64,000 nucleotides of DNA. Source: Picocystis sp. L7. Lineage: Eukaryota > Chlorophyta > Picocystophyceae > Picocystales > Picocystaceae. Shown here in pieces: positions 32,613 through 42,500 of this stretch (positions are counted from its first letter, which is position 1; every line of letters starts with the position of its first letter). The stretch lies in contig QXJR01000006.1 in assembly GCA_020975725.1 (NCBI GenBank), positions 992,001 through 1,056,000 on the forward strand, in the 5' to 3' direction. The translations under genes were made by a program, and so were the position numbers. A model generated the notes under the pieces. That model made no database searches. It had not been told where the DNA came from and was given only the letters and a program-made list of their open reading frames with translations.

Positions 32613-33641
32613 TCACCGCGTCTTCACAGAAGATGTAATAATCCGCCAGTTTGTATACACAGGAAAATGCACCGTTGCTGTCTCCTGGCTCAAAACATAC
32701 AGGTCAAATAAGAAAGCCCGCAGTTGGCATTCCTTCTCCATCCCTCTCTTGCAGAAGTCACACCAGGATAATATAGGTGTCTTCCCATCCAGCACCTGCA
32801 AGACAAGCTTCCTGACGCGTGGTAAAAATTTGACAGAAGATGCTCTCATACTGTCCTTTTCGCCACTCGTAAGGCCGCAAGCAAGAAGCGCGCGTACATC
32901 GTTACGATTGAGTTTCAACGGTCCCAAGTAATCCAGCAGGTCTGTAGCCAGGTACACGTAGTCGAACTTTTTGGCAAGAATACCCTTGACAGTCTGTTCG
33001 AGAATCTCCACGTCCTTGTCTGCTTGGCCATCAGGGTTGCCCTTCCAGAAGATCCTCCCGATGCGCATGTGCAGAGCTACTCGAGGTAGATTCTTTGTAA
33101 GATCGAATGGCATGAGTCCAGATTTTTGCATCACGACGTGATTCAAGAAGTATTTCCTGCTCACGAGCGGTTGTGGGTACGGCAAGCTCTTTTGGCAAGG
33201 AATGCGTACCCAGAACGTTTCCAGAGGGAATTGGATGAGTAAATCTACGAGTGCAGGGACATTTCGAACCAATCTTGCTCCCGGTGCGTCACAAGGCTGG
33301 CCACTGATGCAATAGAGCGGCACTTGAGGCGCATCTTCATAGTAGCCGATGTAATCGAAAGGGTATTTGAAGCTCCAAAACTGTTCCATTCGTGTTGACT
33401 TGGGACACTGGTACGCCAGTTGTGCGTTGGAGCATCCAGAAGGCAACAGCAGCGGTCTTCCAGTCCGTAGCGCGACGTCTGCGAGCACGTAGATTTCCTT
33501 CTGCAGCTGTCCTGCCATTCGATTGCAGCTTGAATGCAGGACGATTGCACCGCTTTTCCACGTGGCATTGATGGCACCATTGTATCCTTCGTTCGCCATG
33601 TCGCTTCCTTGTTCCACTCCAAATAGTGTTTTACTCTTCAT
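32613..33641 (-). CDS. Unrecognised protein, possible fucosyltransferase-like fold
   Basis: An open frame of about 340 codons on the minus strand from the ATG at 33641. An in-frame ATG at 33599 is an alternative start, and the longer open frame to 33887 overlaps AP-4 beta in antisense and is unlikely. The start region has SSCNRMAGQLQKEIYVLADV, then LRTGRPLLLPSGCS. Later come LPRVALHMRIGR, followed by KKFDYVYLATDLLDYLG. A near-N-terminal NRM..QL plus TGRPLLLP and a later VALHMR/YLATD pattern are loosely reminiscent of GDP-fucose-using fucosyltransferases, but I cannot assign a family. The frame ends at 32613 without an obvious domain end, so a C-terminal exon may follow. It is divergently arranged with AP-4 beta. 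Confidence 0.5.
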   Translation of the reverse strand: MKSKTLFGVEQGSDMANEGYNGAINATWKSGAIVLHSSCNRMAGQLQKEIYVLADVALRTGRPLLLPSGCSNAQLAYQCPKSTRMEQFWSFKYPFDYIGYYEDAPQVPLYCISGQPCDAPGARLVRNVPALVDLLIQFPLETFWVRIPCQKSLPYPQPLVSRKYFLNHVVMQKSGLMPFDLTKNLPRVALHMRIGRIFWKGNPDGQADKDVEILEQTVKGILAKKFDYVYLATDLLDYLGPLKLNRNDVRALLACGLTSGEKDSMRASSVKFLPRVRKLVLQVLDGKTPILSWCDFCKRGMEKECQLRAFLFDLYVLSQETATVHFPVYTNWRIITSSVKTR

Positions 33642-33828
33642 CCCCTGCGACCCTGGTCCATCCTGACCCCATGAAAAGGTATCGATGGGAGAGGGGCCAT
33701 CGCATCGATGGCATGGGTCGAAAGAACCTAAGAAGATCACATGGAAGGGTTGGGGGGGGAGGGTAGAGGAGTCGATCGATCGACGCCTCGATCTTGAAAT
33801 CGACGAGACGTGTGGAATACAACACACG
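33642..33828. promoter_or_regulatory. Short divergent promoter region
   Basis: 187 bp separate the divergent starts at 33641 (minus) and 33829 (plus), so both genes probably share a bidirectional promoter. It contains a perfect 14-bp palindrome gtcgatcgatcgac at 33771-33784 and a G-run just before it. No TATA box was recognised. Confidence 0.5.
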
Positions 33829-35565
33829 ATGAGCGATGGTAGTGTTGCCACGTACGAACTGCGTGAGCTCAAGGATCGCTTGTGCAAGCTTCATGGGATC
33901 AAAAGCAACAAGGACGTCCTGGAAAACAAGACCAAGCTGTTTCGTAGGGTGGTGCATCTCATGGTGGCGGGTGTGGACGTGTCTGAACTGTTCTCTGCCA
34001 TGGTGTTGGCTGCTGCACCAGACGAACCCGCGTTGAAGAAGCTGCTCTACCTCTACTTGTGCACCTACGCAAAGACACATCCTGATCTGGCACTCATGAC
34101 CGTCAACACGCTCACCGTGGACTGTGCCAACGAAGATCCCACCATTCGAAGGAGTGCACTGCGTTCGCTCTGTTCCATCGCAACCCAAGACTTGGCCGAT
34201 TACCTCGTGCAACCGCTCCAAGCAGGAATGAGAGACAGAAATGCGCTGGTGAGAAGCGTGGCCGTCATTGGAACGTGGGAACTGCACCGCATCCAACCGG
34301 AACTCGTGGAACAAACCGGACTCTTGGAACAAGTCCAAACCATCCTGCAAGAAGAAACCGATCCGCAAGTGTTGACCAATGCCATGGCGGTGGTCAGAAA
34401 GCTGGATGAAAGCAATGGAATGCACAACCAAGCCTTCGTCTATGCGTTGCACAATTGACTGAGGGAATTTTCTGTCTGGGGAATGTGCACTGCGTTGCAA
34501 GTCATCGCAAAGTATCAACCAAGCAGCGAAGCGGAAACGTTTGACATCATGAACATCCTCGAAGAACCCCTGGCCAGCGTAAACTCAGCGGTGTTGCTGG
34601 CGGCTGCAAAAGTCGTGCTCTGCATCACCAAGAATCTGCCACACGTGCTCCATCAGGTCCTCCAACGCATCAAAACTCCGCTCCTCATCATTGCCACCGG
34701 AGGACCGCCAGCTGCACAGTACATCGCTCTTTGCCATGTCCATCAGTTGTGTGTGTTGCAACCTGTGCTGCTGAGCCAGGACTTTACAAGGCTGTTCTGT
34801 AGGGATACCGATCCAACCTATATCAAGCTCAAAAAGATGACGGTCCTCGTTGCAATCGCAGACGAGCAGAATGTGTACGACATCGTTTCTGAATTGAATG
34901 CTTACATTCTTGACACCAAGCATGTCGTTGCAGTAGCTGCAGTCACTGCTATTGGGCAGATCGCGCTCAGGAATTTCAACGCAACTGGGATAGTGGAACG
35001 TCTTCTCGAGTACATAGTAGAAGGGCGCAATCATGTAGTTTCAGCTGCAGTCGTATGCGTGAGAGAAGTATTCCGCAAGTATCCAGGTGCAGTGGCTGGT
35101 TGTACAGAAGAGTTGAAAAGCTTGGATTGTCACGCGTTGGATACGGTGGAGGCTCAAGCAGCAGGGCTTTGGATCATGGGGGAATATTCGGAGCATTTTG
35201 ATGCTGTTGTTGATGTCCTTGAGTCCTACGTGGAGCGACTTGATCACAATTTGGATCCGAGGCTAAAGTGTGAACTTCTCATCGCCACCTTGAAGCTTTT
35301 TTACAAGAATCCACCACGGTACAGCAGCATATTACAGCGCCTCATCAAAGGGACCATTGACAACATAAACCCCATCGTGAAGGATAGGGCTTTGCTTTAT
35401 TACAGGCTGCTTCATCAGCCAATGTCATCAGGCTATGAAGTCTCGATCATCAAAATCGTGGAACAGTCCGATCCTGGAGATCCCCCAAGCGAAAGCATAG
35501 GTGAAGATCAAGAGTGGCTCAACTCCCTCCAAGTGGTCTCCAGTCCTGTCGCACAGGTACTCTGA
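33829..35565 (+). CDS. AP4B1: AP-4 complex subunit beta adaptin, trunk, one in-frame TGA
   Basis: Large beta subunit of the AP-4 adaptor, which sorts cargo at the trans-Golgi network. It begins MSDGSVATYELRELKDRLC. The Adaptin_N solenoid follows: FRRVVHLMVAGVDVSELFSA, YLYLCTYAKTHPDLALM, DPTIRRSALRSLCSIAT, GMRDRNALVRSVAVIG, and later IKLKKMTVLVAIADEQN and AAVTAIGQIALRNF. These match beta-4 adaptins rather than beta-1/2. A TGA at 34456-34458 (codon ~210) sits in YALHN-stop-LREFSVW. Both sides are in one frame, and relatives have a basic residue there, so a CGA-to-TGA change is likely. The frame ends at 35563-35565 after EWLNSLQVV, about where the hinge begins. The ear is missing from this frame: either an intron starts nearby (a GT occurs at 35557) or the gene is truncated. 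Confidence 0.88.
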
Positions 35566-35663
35566 AAAGGTACATCTCTCTAAAGGCTGTGTTCCCAAGA
35601 CTTTCTGGTATCAAATACTAAAGAATACATTCCCAAAATCTGCTTAACAATCCAGCTTACCCT

Positions 35664-36203
35664 GCAGATGCGGTGAGCAGGCCATCTATCCGAATCCTGC
35701 AGCGAGCAGTCTACAAACAAGGGGTCAAAAGGGCTCCATTTGAAGCTCCAGCATATGAGTATCGGAGACAACCATCTGTGCAATCAAAGAAGGCACGTGA
35801 AAGCAAATGGGGTAGGCATCCAGGCCGGACGTCTGAGCTGGTGATCTTCTGCTTTCACGTCACCTCCCTGGGCAGGGCCATTGTTTTCCTTGCCCAGATG
35901 CAGCGCCAAGAATATCAGACTTTTCACTTCTACTGTTCATCTGGTGTGCTCCATGCCAGTCCATGCCAGACCGATCGCATATCAAGCCGAGAGCTTGAAG
36001 CTTCCAAAGCCGCATTGCTTGATAAGGCGGCAAGTTGTGGCTTTCATGGGGAGTCCACTCCGGATTTGCTCAGACAGCAATCCTATGCATGACGAAACAA
36101 AGCACTTGCACCTGAGCGTCTCAGGATTCTTCAAGTGCTTCTAAATGACGGATCTTCATTGTGCATTTCCATTCCTCCAAAAAACTCTGAGAGGATTGCA
36201 TAG
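35664..36203 (+). other. Possible 3' exon of AP-4 beta, unproven
   Basis: A plus-strand frame downstream of the AP-4 beta trunk, following a tract ending in ctgcag that could be a splice acceptor. It contains LELEASKAAL-type helices (seen as RELEASKAALLDKAAS) and, after a TGA at 36090-36092, RNKALAPERLRILQVLLNDG and LCISIPPKNSER, ending at TAG 36201-36203. Position and length would suit an appendage domain, but I cannot recognise the AP-4 ear motifs, and the phase of the putative intron does not join cleanly. Confidence 0.3.
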
Positions 36204-36245
36204 GAATAAGAAAAAATTGTTTGTACTGAGAATCCCTTCCAGCCT

Positions 36246-37771
36246 TCACTTGCCGCGGCTACTGCTTTGCTTGATGAATTCACTAATCTGCCGGTAGGCT
36301 GGGAGCGCAACCACCACCCGCATATGCTCGCCATCCTTCCATAAAAAATGTTGTGAATCATTCGCCTGTCGAAGCACACTTTCGGAAAGGGCACCGTCTG
36401 AAGTAAAATCTTGGTACAGCACGGCATCCTGCAGTCTGACCCTATTCAATTCGTCCTCCCAAGCATACAGCTGTTGCACAACATTTTCTGGTCACACGCT
36501 CTCAATGTTTCCAGAATATTCATACCGTCGAAGAAAGGAAACAACTTGGGAAGCTTTGATACCTTGCCTAAAAGCGATTTTAGCTGCTTCTCTGTTCAAT
36601 TCACCCACGAAAAGCGCCGGCAGCCGATAGGCTTCCCTACAAAACATGGTGAGGATGGTAACCAAGAGCCTTGAGCTGGTGTAGGCATAAAGCCTGAAGT
36701 TCGTTTCAACCACGATGCGATGTCCCTGGACACTGGCGCCCTGCTGTTGGACCGACTGCCCCGAACATAGAAGGGCCGTCATGGGTGTGAAAAAGTACAG
36801 GGTATCCTTTCGGGTCTCCATCATGACCAATCCCATGACGGAGAGTACTTGCAGCAGTTTCCTTTCTTCGTTCTTCTTTCGTTCGAGTATGCCGCCTGCC
36901 CCGGGCGGTAGGCAGCTTGATTCGAGGAGGAGGCTGAGCATAGTGACCACTTGTTCGTCTTTTCCCGCGAGTTCCATGAGGCAACACTGAAGCAGCAGCC
37001 ACAGCTGTTCGGATTGCTGTTGCAGGAGGAACTGGAACCCTTTTTCTGTGACAGTCAGGGTCCCTTCTTTCCTGGAGACTTTCACCAGTTCTGCTTGGTC
37101 GGTCAACGTTTCCATTTTTTTGAACGCTTCTCTTTCTGCTCCGTCTTCGTCTTTCCATGGTTGTTTCATCGCACCCAGTAGGTAGCGCAGGAACGATTCC
37201 CACCTGTTCTTGCTCCATCGATCCATGGTGTGTATGTCTCGGTGCCATTCCAAGGACAAGCCCAGGGTGGAACGGAGAGGACCGGTTGCACAGAGCACGC
37301 GTCGCAGTCCAGGCACGACGTTGGACGCGACGATCCCTGTTTTTTTTCTTCCTGGTTCCATCCACGTTTCTTGGAAGAACTGTCGGCACACGAGGTCAGC
37401 ACCACGTCCGCGTCGTCCATCCAAGCACGTTTCACGAGGTTTCCATCCTCAGCTGCAGTCCCACCAGCAGTTCCAAGGCGTCTTCCATCCTTTCTTCGTC
37501 CGTTCCATCCATCCACGCCATCACCACGTCTTTACGTCTCATCCACGTCAGCCACGTCTTTCCATCGCTTCGCATGAATGCTTCTTTTTCGCATGTTCGA
37601 CGCACCACGTGGGATCGGCACGTCCAAGAAAGCGGTACGCAGGACCAAGTGTTTGGCTTCGGACGGCAGCAATCGAAACACCGCTCGTCCACATCCTTCG
37701 TGTTGGAGCACGTCTTGGATCTGTGCAGCTGGCAACGTGCACAAGTAACGTAACAAACGATGTGTTGTCAT
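36246..37771 (-). CDS. TFB2: TFIIH subunit p52 (TFB2/GTF2H4), frame-disrupted
   Basis: p52 anchors and stimulates the XPB helicase in TFIIH for transcription initiation and nucleotide excision repair. The ATG at 37771 starts MTTHRLLRYLCTLPAAQIQ, and AVFRLLPSEAKHLVL with AFLDVPIPR matches the family N-terminus. WMDGTDEERMEDALELLVGL continues it in a second frame. From about 37424 a third frame carries the core: RWESFLRYLLGAM, LTVTEKGFQFLLQQQSEQLW, VLSVMGLVMMET, VVETNFRLYAYTSSRL and YRLPALFVGELNREA. The C-terminal domain follows: QLYAWEDELNRVRLQDAVLY, HFLWKDGEHMRVVVALPAYR. There are thus two frame changes (about 37540-37600 and 37400-37435) and one in-frame TGA at 36492-36494, just before PENVVQQL. 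No convincing introns explain the frame changes. The identification is firm; integrity is doubtful. Confidence 0.87.
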
Positions 37772-38606
37772 GACAAGACGTGGAACACACGACGTTCCAT
37801 GCCGTAAGACACACGCCGTCTTCCATGTGGGATGGAATCACCACTGCCGTTCTACCCTGTGCCGACGAGGATCCTTCTTTCTCCCTCCGTTCCAGATGAT
37901 GCGGTAGATGGTCCATCCATCCCCTTCCTTCCTTTCGAAGCGGGACCTCCTTTCCTCGTAGTGGGGAAGGGAAGGACAGAGGTGGAGAGATCGAGAGGGC
38001 GAGAGAGATAAAGAGAAAGATCTCGTCGCAGGGAGTTTCTTCTTCGAAGGGAAGAGGAGAGGCGTTCCTTTACGAACAAGACGAGGGACACATGGAACAG
38101 CGGATGCGGATGAAATGCTCGATCCATCATGTTGTGATGGGATTGTGGCGGAGAGTGGGGACAAAAAGATCATACCTTGCATGGAAGTAAAGCGCTTTTG
38201 CGAACCACGCTCCTTCATGGATCATCGCGCACAAAAGCGCCATGGGCTTGGGCGTACCTAAGTCCATGCACAGTGCTTGTGAACCTCGCGATGAAACTAC
38301 ACCTCTTTTCGAAACCCAACCTCCATCGCATGAAATGAAACTTGCAAGTGTACGATGAAGAGAAATCCCCTCAAGATCTTCTTTACGACTGAACAAGGGT
38401 CCACGTCGTGGCATTGGCTGGTAACGTCAAACGAGAGGCATCCAACCGATGGACCCACGAACGTGCAACGAGGAAGCAACATGACAAGTGCTTACAAAGA
38501 GGTCCTCCCTCCTATATGTAGCGCATTCGTGCATCGACGGAGGGAGAACACTTGGCACCGTGGTTCGTTCCTGTGTCTACGATGGGATTTCTTCTTGCCT
38601 AGGCAC
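37772..38606. other. Upstream region of TFB2, no gene recognised
   Basis: About 830 bp between the TFB2 start and the Gypsy LTR. It includes a purine-rich gagagggcgagagagat stretch near 37990-38010 and presumably the TFB2 promoter. Open frames on the minus strand are Ser/Arg-rich and unrecognised. Confidence 0.45.
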
Positions 38607-39102
38607 TGTTGCGCCTAGCCCTCTCGAGACACCTGTCTTGCCGAGGTTGTCCTTCGACGATGAGGAATATGTACTCAATCGTGAGGCTTTTGAGAGGTTC
38701 TCAATTATATTCGGGCCATTCACTTGGGACCTGTTTGCCTCGCCAAACAATGCCCAATGTCCGCCCTTCTTTACACGGGAGACCCATGCTCTCGCCCAAG
38801 AATGGGCTAGTCTTGGCAACCTATGGGCACACCCACCCTGTTGCCTCATTGACTCCGTGATAGGCAGGCTCGAGGCCGAACCTAGAGCCCTTGTGACCAT
38901 GATCACTCCGCATTGGCCAAAGGCTCCCTGGTTCCCTCGCTTGCAGCATCTCGCTACCTACCAGGAGGTACTAGGGAGGCATGAGGGAATATTCTCGGAT
39001 GCCCAAGGAAGGCCCTTGCCTTCCCCTCACTGGGACGTCCTCCTTAGCCATGTCCCTAGGCGGATGCAGGGCCAGGACTAACCCGAATAGGGACCGGTTT
39101 GT
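38607..39102 (+). repeat. G1c 5' LTR, first piece
   Basis: Starts TGTTGCGCCT and carries the LTR-encoded Dam/DIRS-like domain frame to its stop at 39079-39081. It stops at the C1 insertion with the duplicated TTTGT at 39098-39102. Confidence 0.9.
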
Positions 39103-39552
39103 TGTTGTCCGAATAGTCTTTCTCAGTGGGTTTTGGGTGAGAGAGATCGATAATTATCACCAGTAATTCACTACCTAGTATTACAGTTCAACTCACGAGC
39201 GTGCGAGTCACAAACCAGGTTCCAAGTTTGACTGTACGTGTGTTCCAACGGTTCCAGTTGCCGTGCTCTTCAGGTCTTCTCGTAGGCTCACGAGTCCAAC
39301 ACAGCAGCAAGCGTCCACACTTCTCTCTACCAGTCCCTTCTGACACTCCACTGGAGTATATCAGGTGGGGGGCAGTGCTACAGTCCCATGCACTACAAGC
39401 TACCTACCACTGCAGTCTTCTGTGACGGGGTGACCCAGTCCCTTCGATCCCTTCCGAGACTCGAAACCACCGGGGTGGGAGTATCTTCTCCGAACTGGGG
39501 TGACTTGAGTGAACCATCATGATTGTACCGAGGTACAGCCAATTGACCAACA
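39103..39552 (-). repeat. 3' LTR of C1
   Basis: 450 bp, apparently identical to 43659-44108. Confidence 0.95.
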
Positions 39553-39570
39553 CTCCCCCTCAATCATGAT

Positions 39571-42500
39571 TCACTCTTGTTTCTTCACAACATGAAGAGT
39601 GTCTCTGATCTCTTCAAATCTTGATGATGGCAATATCTTCGTGAGATAATCTGCCAACATGATGTCCGTGGGACAGTAGTGAAATTTCACTTCACCACGC
39701 ACTGCACGTTCTCGTACAAAGTGATGCTGGATGTCAATGTGCTTTGATCTGGAAACTGAATTCAGATCATTGAGCATCCTCAAAGTAGCTTGGTTGTCAT
39801 TCAGTATTGGGATGCCATCCCAAGTACCGTTCATCAAACTTCCCAAGAAGTTTCTGATCCACAGTGCTTCTTTCACGCAAGCACTCACAGCCATGTATTC
39901 TGCTTCTGCAGTGCTAGTGGCAACAGTCTTCTGCAACTTGCTATACCATGCCACCAGGCTTCCATTCAGCAGGAACAAGAAACCAGTCCTGGACCTCCTT
40001 GTGTCCACATCTGTTCCAAAGTCAGAATCACAGTATCCTGTCAACTCCAAACCCATTTCTGCATTTGCTGATACAGGTTCATGCTGACCAAGACACAGAC
40101 CATGTGTTCTGGTTCCTTTCAAGTACTTCAATACTCTCTTTGCTGCCTTCCAGTGTTCCTGAGCAGGCTTGCTCATGTATCTGGATAGCACTGCTGCTGC
40201 ATGGGCAATATCAGGCCGTACCGTCGTCGATAAATAAAGCAATTGTCCAACCAACTGCTGGTACTGCACAACCAATTCCTCATCACTTTCTACCTTTCCT
40301 TGTTTCATGCATTCAGAGAGTGGCACTCTTCTCTCCTTTGCATTGTCCATTCCAAACTTGTCCAGCGTCTTGTCAATCTTTGCAGCTTCTGACAAGTGCA
40401 TCATCCTGCTTTTTCTGTTCCTGGTCATGACCATACCACAGAACAAGTGAGCAGGCCCCAAGTGTCTTGCATCAAACTTACTACACAGTCCATCAATGAC
40501 CTTCTGCAGTAATGTTTTGTCACTTGAAGCCAGCAGGATATCATCAACATACACACATATGTAGCACACTGAAGTATCTGACCTGCAGAGCAGCACAGAT
40601 TCTTCAACACCGTTGCACGCACAACCCAGCACCTCTTTCAGGGTAGTGGTCAGTAGCTTGTTCCACATCCTTGGTGCTTGCTTCAGGCCATACAAGCTTT
40701 TCTTGAGCTTCAACACCTTTCCAGGTACAGGTTGTACCCCTTCTGGAAACTTCATGTAGATGTCTTCCACAAGATCTGCATTCAGAAAAGCAGTCTTGAT
40801 ATCCAGTTGTTCAAGTTCCAGGTCTTGCACAGCTGCTACTGTCAAGAACATTCTGAGTGCTGTTTTTCTCACAACAGGTGCGTATATTTCAGCAAAATCA
40901 ATGCCTTCCCTTTGCTGAAAACCTTTGATCACCAGCCTCGCCTTGTACCGTTCAACGTTACCGGCGGCATCTTTCTTGATCTTGAAGACCCACTTGGTCT
41001 CCAGCGCTTTTCTTCCAGCAGGAAGATCCGCAACTTTCCATGTATCAGACTCATACAACGATCTGATTTCATCTTCGACAGCCATATTCCAAAGATCAGC
41101 GTCAGATCTTTCCATGGCTTCTTCATAACCAGAAAAATCTGCAGGGAGCTTTTCAGATTCCACGTCAGCCTTCAAACCAAGAGCAAGTTTCCTGTAGTCA
41201 ACCTCTTGTCGTTGCCTTAAATCATATTTTCCTGTACTTTGAAGTTCTCTTGTTTCGCTTGACGTTCCATTTCGTTCATTCTGATCCGTTAAGTCGGTTT
41301 CCTCATCAAAACGATTTTCTGCACCAGAATCTGAAATAATTCCTGCATTTTTCACACTGTCATTTTCCAGGTCATGTGGTGTTGTTCCTTCCAGGTTTTC
41401 CTGTACTGTGGTATCAACTATACCATCACCAACAACACTTTCCACACTGGTTTGACCACCTGTGACCATCTGATCACTGCTTTTACCGCTCTCCAGGAGC
41501 TGAGGGGGATTTTCTGCTTTTTCGGAAACATCGCTCAACGGGCGATTTCCAGGTTCAACAAGCAGATCAGGTATAACCAATTCTTGTGTTCCAAATGAAC
41601 CATGTAGCTTACCTGGCTCACTTTCGAAGAATTCTGCTGTCCTGGACAATACCAACTGTCCATTCACCAAAAATCTGTATGTGCTGCTGTTTTCATAACC
41701 AATGAAGACAGCTTCCTGGGCTCTTGGAGCCAACTTTCCTGACCTTTTCTCTTCAGGAACATGCACCAGGGCTTTGCAACCCCATACCTTCAACAGATTT
41801 AGGTCTATACTGCTGCCTGTCAGCATTTCAGCAGGACTTTTATCACCAGTACCTTTTGCCGGTACCAGGTTCCTCACATAAGCAACAGTCCTGACTGCTT
41901 CACCCCACAATGAATGGGGCATGTTGCTTTGTATCAGCAGGGCTCTTGTGCCCTCCATAAGTGTTCTGTTTAACCGTTCTGCTTGTCCATTCTGCTGAGG
42001 TTCATATCCAGCAGTCTTCTCATGGATGATTCCACGGTCCTTCAGCCACTCCATCAGTTCCTTGTTCAGGAACTCACTGCCTCTATCTGTTCTGATGGCT
42101 TTGACAGAACAACCTCCACGTTGCTCAAACCAACTGATAGTCTCCTTCACAAATCCTGCTGCTGCATCTTTGCTTGGTGCCAGGTGCACTTTGCAGGCTT
42201 TGGTGGCAGCATCCACTGCAGTCACAACATACCTGTGACCTCCCAGTGCTTCAGGTTCTACTGGTCCCATAAGATCAAATGAGATCCTATCCAGTGGCTT
42301 ATAAGTCTGCTTGATGGCTTGGTGTGGCTTCTGTGTCATCTTGGCCTGAGGACACACCACACATGGCTTGGGAAGCTGACTTGGCAGTCCCATGCTCTTC
42401 AACACAAACAAACTTGGATGACCAAGCCTGGCATGCCACAGTTCTGCATCTGTGAGCAGTGCCATTGATCCATCTTTTAGAGACTGTGCCAGCAGCTCTA

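Noticed and set aside
36492-36494. A genetic code in which TGA is a sense codon
   Set aside because: TFB2 ends at a TGA at the expected family terminus, and the AP-4 beta TGA replaces a basic residue rather than one fixed amino acid across sites. Decay, error or read-through is simpler.
37400-37440. A 56-bp GT-AG intron explaining one TFB2 frame change
   Set aside because: A GTGAAACG...CGACAG stretch fits the GT-AG rule, but removing it does not lead into the conserved downstream frame.
9122-38906. A repeated antisense frame (MIMVTRALGSASSLPITES...) seen at every G1 LTR
   Set aside because: It is the exact antisense of the LTR-encoded Dam/DIRS-like domain and repeats only because the LTR repeats.
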